From NCBI GenBank assembly GCA_020047885.1, contig JAIFNF010000161.1, forward strand, positions 1-16,640: a DNA stretch of 16,640 nucleotides, in the 5' to 3' direction. The DNA comes from Gammaproteobacteria bacterium. GTDB taxonomy: Bacteria; Pseudomonadota; Gammaproteobacteria; Competibacterales; Competibacteraceae. The notes under the pieces were generated by a model, which did not search any database, had not been told where the DNA came from, and saw only the letters and a list, made by a program, of their open reading frames with translations. Shown piece after piece: positions 11,987 through 16,640 of the stretch (the first letter of the stretch is position 1; each line of letters opens with the position of its first letter). Made by a program: the position numbers and the translations under genes.

Positions 11987-14094
11987 GTGGCTGATTTCTG
12001 GAACCTACACTTCCCCATAGCGGGATCCGGCACACAGTCGGGATGTTCGCTGAGCAGTTGATCGGCGGCATGACGAACGACGTTGAGCAAGTCCTGATCG
12101 CGCAGCAGGTCGGCGATGCGCAGGCTCTGTTCGCCGGTCTGGCGGGTACCCAGCACTTCGCCGGGACCGCGCAATTCCAGATCCCGGCGGGCGATTTCAA
12201 ACCCATCATGGCACTCTCGCAGCACCGCCAACCGTTCACGGGAGACGTCCGATAGCGGCGGCCGGTAGAGCAGGACGCAACTGCTCTCCACGGCTCCCCG
12301 CCCGACCCGGCCCCGCAATTGATGGAGTTGCGCCAGTCCCAGCCGTTCGGGATTTTCAATGATCATCAGGCTGGCGTTGGGGACATCTACCCCGACCTCA
12401 ATCACCGTCGTAGCGACCAGCAGATCGAGGTCGCCGGCTTTGAATTGAGCCATGACCGCTTCCTTGGCCGCTGCCGGCAATCGGCCATGCACCAGGCCTA
12501 CGCGCAGTTCCGCCAGCCGTTCACCGAGTTGTTCCGCAGTGACGATTGCGGCCTGACATTGCAGGACTTCAGACTCCTCGATCAGCGGGCAAACCCAGTA
12601 CGCTTGGCGACCACTGAGGCAGGCTTGGCGGACACGATCCACGACTTCATCACGGCGGCGATCTGGAGCAGCGACCGTTTTCACCGGCTGACGACCCGGT
12701 GGTAACTCGTCGATGATCGACGTGTCGAGATCGGCGTAGGCGCTCATGGCCAGCGTGCGGGGAATCGGGGTCGCCGTCATAATCAGTTGATGCGGACAGC
12801 GCCCGCCGACCCGGCCTTTTTCGCGCAAGGCCAGCCGCTGATGGACGCCAAAGCGATGCTGCTCATCGACAATGACCAGCGCCAGTTCCGCAAAGACGAC
12901 CGCTTCCTGAAACAGTGCATGGGTGCCGACCGCAATTTGAATTTCGCCGGTGGCTAACCGTTCCAACACCGTGCGCCGCGCCTTGCCGGTCAACCGCCCG
13001 GTCAGCCAGGCGACTTCAATATCCAGTGCCTCCAGCCAGTGGCGGAAGTTACGATGATGCTGTTCGGCCAGTAATTCAGTCGGTGCCATCAGCGCGGCCT
13101 GGGCACCGGTATCCACCGCACGCAAGGCGGCAGCGGCGGCGACGACGGTTTTGCCGGAACCAACATCGCCCTGTAGCAGACGCAGCATCGGGCGCGGTTG
13201 CGCCAGGTCGGCGTTGATTTCATGCAAAACCCGTTGTTGGGCACCCGTCAACTGGAAAGGCAGGCGTTCCAGAAAACGCTGACTCAAGACACTGCCCGCG
13301 AGGGGCGGCGCGGCTTGGCGGCGGGTTTGTTCGCGTAACCGGCGCAGACTGATCTGATGAGTCAGCAGCTCTTCAAAGGCCAAGCGGCGCTGGGCGGGAT
13401 GGCGACCGCTTTCCAAGTCGGCTAAAGCGACATCGGTCGGCGGTTGGTGGAGGAGCCGCACCGCTTCGGCGATGGGCGGCAGCTTCAACTGAGCCAGTAG
13501 CGTCAGCGGCAACAATTCCGGCAACAGCGTCTCGGCCTGCGCCAAGACCTGCTCCACCAGACCGCGCAGGGTGAACTGTTGCAGCCCGGCGGTGGCGGGA
13601 TAAATCGGGGTCAGGCGATCTAGGACGGGGGGATCATCGGGGCCGATACGGCAACACTCCGGGTGGATCATCTCCAGCCGGCCGCTGTAACCGGCTCGCA
13701 CCTCGCCGAAGCAGCGCAACCGGGTACCGGGTCGACCGAGCAGTTGTTGCTGTGGGGGACTGAAATGGAAAAAGCGCAGGGTCAGCATCCCGGTGCCATC
13801 GGCCAGATGACAGAGCAGGAAGCGGCGACCGCGCGCCGTGACTTCACTGCTCAGCACTTCCGCCTCAATTTGCGCCTCATCGCCGGATTGCAACTGGTTA
13901 ATGGGCGTCAGGCGGCTGCGATCCTGATAGCGCAGGGGCAGATGCAGCAGGACATCGCCGATGGTGGCAATTCCCAAGCGGCGCAACCGTTCCGCCAGCT
14001 TCGGGCCGACACCCTTGAGCATGGTCACCGGCAACGCCTCGGACAGCAACGGCGGTGCAGCCTCACACACCGTGTCATCCATCCCAGGTTCCAT
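11971..14094 (-). CDS. recG: ATP-dependent DNA helicase RecG (3' end altered)
   Basis: RecG is a superfamily 2 DNA translocase that remodels stalled forks and branched recombination intermediates. The 707-aa protein has the N-terminal wedge/OB region (LKGVGPKLAERLRRLG at 26–41; RYQDRSRLTPI at 55–65), Walker A GDVGSGKT at 309–316, APTELLAEQH at 337–346, DEQHRFG at 410–416, TATPIPRTLAM at 440–450, helicase motifs V–VI (ATTVIEVGVDVPNAS, QLHQLRGRVGRG) and the TRG-type region LRGPGEVLGTRQTG at 641–654. After HPDCVP (685–689) it no longer resembles the family. The last nine or ten codons run through the right arm of the inverted repeat and end at a TAA inside it. The start is uncertain: ATG at 14094 overlaps the upstream GGDEF gene by 20 bp, while the ATG at 14080–14082 overlaps it by 8. 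Helicase function probably remains. Confidence 0.95.
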   Translation of the reverse strand: MEPGMDDTVCEAAPPLLSEALPVTMLKGVGPKLAERLRRLGIATIGDVLLHLPLRYQDRSRLTPINQLQSGDEAQIEAEVLSSEVTARGRRFLLCHLADGTGMLTLRFFHFSPPQQQLLGRPGTRLRCFGEVRAGYSGRLEMIHPECCRIGPDDPPVLDRLTPIYPATAGLQQFTLRGLVEQVLAQAETLLPELLPLTLLAQLKLPPIAEAVRLLHQPPTDVALADLESGRHPAQRRLAFEELLTHQISLRRLREQTRRQAAPPLAGSVLSQRFLERLPFQLTGAQQRVLHEINADLAQPRPMLRLLQGDVGSGKTVVAAAAALRAVDTGAQAALMAPTELLAEQHHRNFRHWLEALDIEVAWLTGRLTGKARRTVLERLATGEIQIAVGTHALFQEAVVFAELALVIVDEQHRFGVHQRLALREKGRVGGRCPHQLIMTATPIPRTLAMSAYADLDTSIIDELPPGRQPVKTVAAPDRRRDEVVDRVRQACLSGRQAYWVCPLIEESEVLQCQAAIVTAEQLGERLAELRVGLVHGRLPAAAKEAVMAQFKAGDLDLLVATTVIEVGVDVPNASLMIIENPERLGLAQLHQLRGRVGRGAVESSCVLLYRPPLSDVSRERLAVLRECHDGFEIARRDLELRGPGEVLGTRQTGEQSLRIADLLRDQDLLNVVRHAADQLLSEHPDCVPDPAMGKCRFQKSATKKTE

Positions 14095-16024
14095 CCGCCA
14101 TAACTACCCGATTGCGTCCCTGCGCCTTGGCCTGATACAAGGCGGCGTCGGCCCGACCCAGCAGGGCGGGCGCATCCGTATCTTCCGGTTGCATCGCGGC
14201 CACACCGATGGACACCGTAATGACCGGCAGGTCGGTGTCCCGGTAGCGGGTGCGCTGTTGCTGGATGGCTTGCCGCAGACTTTCCAGCCGTACCACGGCG
14301 TCAGCGCGTGTGGAGCTGGGCAGAATCAATGTGAGTTCTTCGCCGCCGTAACGACAGGCGATATCGCTGGTGCGCAGGGATCGCCGTAACAACCCGCCAA
14401 CGACGTGCAGCACGGCATCGCCGGCTTCATGGCCGTAGATATCGTTGAAGTGTTTGAAGTGGTCAATATCCAGCATAGCGACCGCGAGCGGTTGGTGATC
14501 GCGCTGGCAGCGGTGGAGTTCACGGTGCAGGGTTTCGTCCAGGTAGCGGCGGTTGAACAGACCGGTCAGCGGGTCACGGATCGCCTGTTCACGCAGGGCT
14601 TCTTCCAGGCGGTGGCGTTCGGTGATGTCCATGCAAGTGCCACGCAGTCCCACGATCTGGCGATGGACATCATATTGGGGTTCACCGCGACCGATGACCC
14701 ATTTGGTTGAGCCATCAGGCCGAATCAGCTCCAAATCGATGGTATAGGGAATGCCGTGATCGAGGGCTTGGGTGACTGCGGCCTCCAGTTGCACCATACT
14801 TTCGGCGGTGTAAATTTGTGAGTGCTCCTGATAGGTGGGCGGTGGCCGGTTCGGATCGCGGTCGAAGATCCGATACAGTTCTTCAGACCAAATCACGGTA
14901 TCGGTGGCGATCTCCCACTGCCAACTCCCGACCTTGGCCAACCGCTGCGCCTCTTCCAGCAGGTACTTAACCCGGTTTAACGCCTCCTCAGCCTGCTTGC
15001 GCTCGGTGATGTCCATCAGTGTACCCGTGACCTGTTTCGGTCGGCCCCTCTCATCCGGGTCAAAACTCTTACCCCGATCCAGCACCCAGCGCCAAGTTCC
15101 ATCCCGATGGCGAACCCGGTATTCCGATTCGAAGGTAGGCCGCGACCCTTTGGCGACTTCTTCGTAGCGTTCCAAAAGCGGGGGTTGATCCTGCGGGTGG
15201 ATGTGTTCCAGCCAGTTTTGCACAGTGAAGACCATCTCGCCGGGGCGATAACCCAATAGGCGCTGGTGACGTTTGTCCACGAAGGTCTCACCGGTCAGCA
15301 GATGGGCGGCGTATAACCCGGTGTTGCCGCCATCCAGCGCCAGATCCAGGCGTTCTTGAGCGATGCGATAGTCGTATTCCAGACGCTGCACGTTCATCAT
15401 GATTTGGCTCAGGGTGAGCATGAGCATAACCACCATGGTGCCCAAGAGGATCATATCGATGAACGGTTGCAGGGCGATCGCCTGGTGTGGGATGGATCCC
15501 CCTGAAATCCAGACCTGTTCGGCGCGCATGATGTTGATCGCGACCAAAATTCCCAGTGAAACGACTTGCAACACGTCACTCGAACCAAAATAAACCGGAC
15601 GTTGCCTCAGTAATACGGTGATAGTCCAGAGTTGAAACCCGCCATGGTAGAGGGCAATCACGGTGAGGCGGGCGGCAATGCTGGGTTCGAAATAAGTGAA
15701 ATACGCAAACAGGGCGCAGAACGAGACTGAAGCGGCCATTTCCCAACCGTAGCCGATGCGCCGACTCCGGAAGGCCAGATTTCCACGATTGTTCAGCATC
15801 ATGGACGCGAACCACAGGTAATTGGCCAGAATAATGGTCAGCCAAGGCGGAAAATGGTCGCGGGGCAGCATGAATAACGCGACACTCACCATCACGCAAA
15901 GATGCCCCGCTACCCACAAACCAAAGCCCGAATAGGTCTGGCGCGTCCAGAATACGAGAGCCATGCACAGGCTGGTCGTCAGGGATACCGCCAGTGTAGC
16001 GATTAGCAGCGTCTTGATGTCCAT
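14075..16024 (-). CDS. Membrane-bound PAS-PAS-GGDEF diguanylate cyclase
   Basis: Predicted to make the second messenger c-di-GMP from two GTP. The 649-aa protein has an N-terminal membrane module with about seven hydrophobic segments (near 4–25, 33–53, 60–77, 95–112, 117–138, 149–166, 186–207). Two PAS/PAC sensor units follow (about 222–345 and 354–475), each ending in a DITER motif, then a GGDEF domain (about 482–645) with RDPLTGLFNRRYLDE and active-site GGEEL at 560–564. RTSD at 551–554 sits five residues before it and fits the allosteric I-site (RxxD), so product inhibition is expected. No EAL domain is present. The membrane part resembles uncharacterised sensor modules of such proteins; the ligand is unknown. 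There is no clear Shine–Dalgarno. The stop overlaps recG, and a degraded GGDEF-type ORF precedes it by a few bases. Confidence 0.92.
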   Translation of the reverse strand: MDIKTLLIATLAVSLTTSLCMALVFWTRQTYSGFGLWVAGHLCVMVSVALFMLPRDHFPPWLTIILANYLWFASMMLNNRGNLAFRSRRIGYGWEMAASVSFCALFAYFTYFEPSIAARLTVIALYHGGFQLWTITVLLRQRPVYFGSSDVLQVVSLGILVAINIMRAEQVWISGGSIPHQAIALQPFIDMILLGTMVVMLMLTLSQIMMNVQRLEYDYRIAQERLDLALDGGNTGLYAAHLLTGETFVDKRHQRLLGYRPGEMVFTVQNWLEHIHPQDQPPLLERYEEVAKGSRPTFESEYRVRHRDGTWRWVLDRGKSFDPDERGRPKQVTGTLMDITERKQAEEALNRVKYLLEEAQRLAKVGSWQWEIATDTVIWSEELYRIFDRDPNRPPPTYQEHSQIYTAESMVQLEAAVTQALDHGIPYTIDLELIRPDGSTKWVIGRGEPQYDVHRQIVGLRGTCMDITERHRLEEALREQAIRDPLTGLFNRRYLDETLHRELHRCQRDHQPLAVAMLDIDHFKHFNDIYGHEAGDAVLHVVGGLLRRSLRTSDIACRYGGEELTLILPSSTRADAVVRLESLRQAIQQQRTRYRDTDLPVITVSIGVAAMQPEDTDAPALLGRADAALYQAKAQGRNRVVMADGTWDG

Positions 16025-16028
16025 TAAC

Positions 16029-16319
16029 TTAATGATCCGTAGGTCTATCGCGGCAGGCCTGTTCCTGCAAGGCTTCCCGCAGGCGCAAATTCGTCAGAGC
16101 CAGCTTAATGGATTTGCTGACCGTCAGGGCGAGGGTCTTCATCTCCCGGAAGGCCGGGTCGGGCAATCGGCCATCGGCGCTCACCAGGACGTGCGCCGTA
16201 TCCTGGCGGGCGCTTTGCCGCAGCACATCGGTGGCTCCCAGACCGAGCGCCAGGATCAACCATGGCAGGAGGGCGAGGAGTCGTCTGGACAGCGTGAGGC
16301 CGGTGGGTGGTGGGGTCAT
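16029..16319 (-). pseudogene. Remnant of a GAF-GGDEF sensor gene (96-aa fragment)
   Basis: The frame codes for 96 residues. Residues 13–33 form one hydrophobic segment (LLALLPWLILALGLGATDVL, then RQSARQD), like the N-terminus of CHASE-type membrane sensors. From about residue 58 the sequence (FREMKTLALTVSKSIKLALTN, then LRLREALQEQACRD) matches the end of a GAF domain and the helix that normally leads into RDPLTGLFNRRY of a GGDEF domain. The frame then stops at once (RDRPTDH), exactly where the GGDEF domain should begin. The simplest reading is a sensor cyclase that lost its middle and its catalytic end by deletion. Its stop is only four bases before the ATG of the intact cyclase, so it may still be translated as a leader or small membrane protein. 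The domain assignments are by eye. Confidence 0.6.
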
Positions 16320-16640
16320 GGAACGCTATAGTAATCTTTATTGACATTCATCGGCAGATGAGTCGCAGTAGTGGCCCGTGTTCCTGGTTCGAGTTTCAAA
16401 ACCGACGATTGTCACTATAAACCATAGACTTTTGCGAATGCAGAAACTTTCGAGGGAACAGGGCATTGATTGTCGGCTCTCGCTGACGCCTGATCAGGCT
16501 GAACTCATCGTCGGCTTTTGGGCAGAGTCTGCCGAATGGCCTGAGCCGTGACTCCTCCCGCGCCAGCACCGCCGGGTCATGTTTCATGTTTCAAAATGAA
16601 ACATACTGAAACGGTTTTTTGTTTCAAAGTGAAACAGCCG
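16320..16640. other. Non-coding right edge
   Basis: I find no convincing gene in these 321 bp. The upstream region of the leftward GGDEF operon must lie here, but no good promoter is visible on the minus strand. There is a 12-bp palindrome GCCTGATCAGGC at 16488–16499 and a dyad GGCAGA-G-TCTGCC at 16521–16533. The last 60 bp hold the TGTTTCA/TGAAACA palindromes listed separately. A 57-codon GTG-started frame (16378–16551, plus) matches nothing I recognise. Confidence 0.5.
16579..16636. promoter_or_regulatory. Cluster of TGTTTCA-N3-TGAAACA palindromes (putative operator)
   Basis: Two full palindromes of the same design, TGTTTCA-N3-TGAAACA, occur at 16587–16603 (arms extend to 8 bp, 16586–16604) and 16620–16636. 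Their centres are 33 bp apart, close to three helical turns. A further TGTTTCA half-site at 16580–16586 and a TGAAAC half-site at 16607–16612 flank the first, giving a nested array. This looks like cooperative binding sites for a dimeric regulator, possibly a bacterial enhancer-binding protein. The regulator and the target gene, probably to the right of the window, are unknown. Confidence 0.6.

Noticed and set aside
16341..16369. Perfect TTGACA (-35) on the plus strand
   Set aside because: No -10-like hexamer lies 16–18 bp downstream and no gene follows it.
16396..16587. 63-codon minus-strand frame, and a 57-codon plus-strand frame (16378–16551)
   Set aside because: Neither has a good ribosome site or recognisable similarity; the minus frame begins within the palindrome array.

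Overview
This window is a GC-rich chromosomal segment that reads as a free-living, Gram-negative gammaproteobacterium. The best evidence is the minus-strand order accA–tilS–pyrG–kdsA–eno–ftsB–ispD/F, a housekeeping block typical of that class. KDO/LPS genes, a PilU-type twitching ATPase and a periplasmic Deg protease agree with this. Some details are not like enterics: ispD and ispF are one reading frame, KdsA has the metal-binding cysteine of class II enzymes, and FtsB has long extensions. A non-enteric lineage is likely, but I cannot place it further from sequence alone.

Layout. Positions 1–10521 hold a tightly packed minus-strand gene train, transcribed from right to left: a Deg/MucD-like protease, accA, tilS, pyrG, kdsA, eno, ftsB, ispDF, and kdsD, which runs off the left edge. 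Gaps are 46 bp or less and several genes overlap. A 167-bp divergent intergenic region (10522–10688) separates this train from pilU, the only plus-strand gene. pilU converges on recG, and between them lies a long A/T-rich inverted repeat followed on the plus strand by a T run. It probably ends pilU transcription, and one arm forms the last codons of recG. Farther right on the minus strand are a membrane-bound PAS-PAS-GGDEF diguanylate cyclase, whose 3' end overlaps recG, and a short ORF that looks like the remnant of a second GAF-GGDEF sensor. The last 320 bp have no convincing gene but end in a cluster of TGTTTCA/TGAAACA palindromes that look like regulator binding sites for something beyond the window.

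How the genes fit together. The block links envelope precursor synthesis to its substrates. Enolase makes PEP, which KdsA joins to the arabinose 5-phosphate made by KdsD. PyrG makes CTP, which IspD uses directly and which KDO activation also needs. AccA begins fatty-acid synthesis, IspDF feeds isoprenoid carriers, and FtsB belongs to the divisome. TilS (tRNA-Ile decoding) and the Deg protease (periplasmic quality control) are growth and envelope maintenance functions.

I found no CRISPR array, phage, transposase, toxin–antitoxin or defence genes, and no tRNA or rRNA. I do not think the window holds a wholly new system. The most unusual points are the ispDF fusion with a retained internal ispF start, the FtsB Pro/Lys tail, the altered recG 3' end inside a repeat, the degraded GGDEF gene and the right-edge palindrome array.
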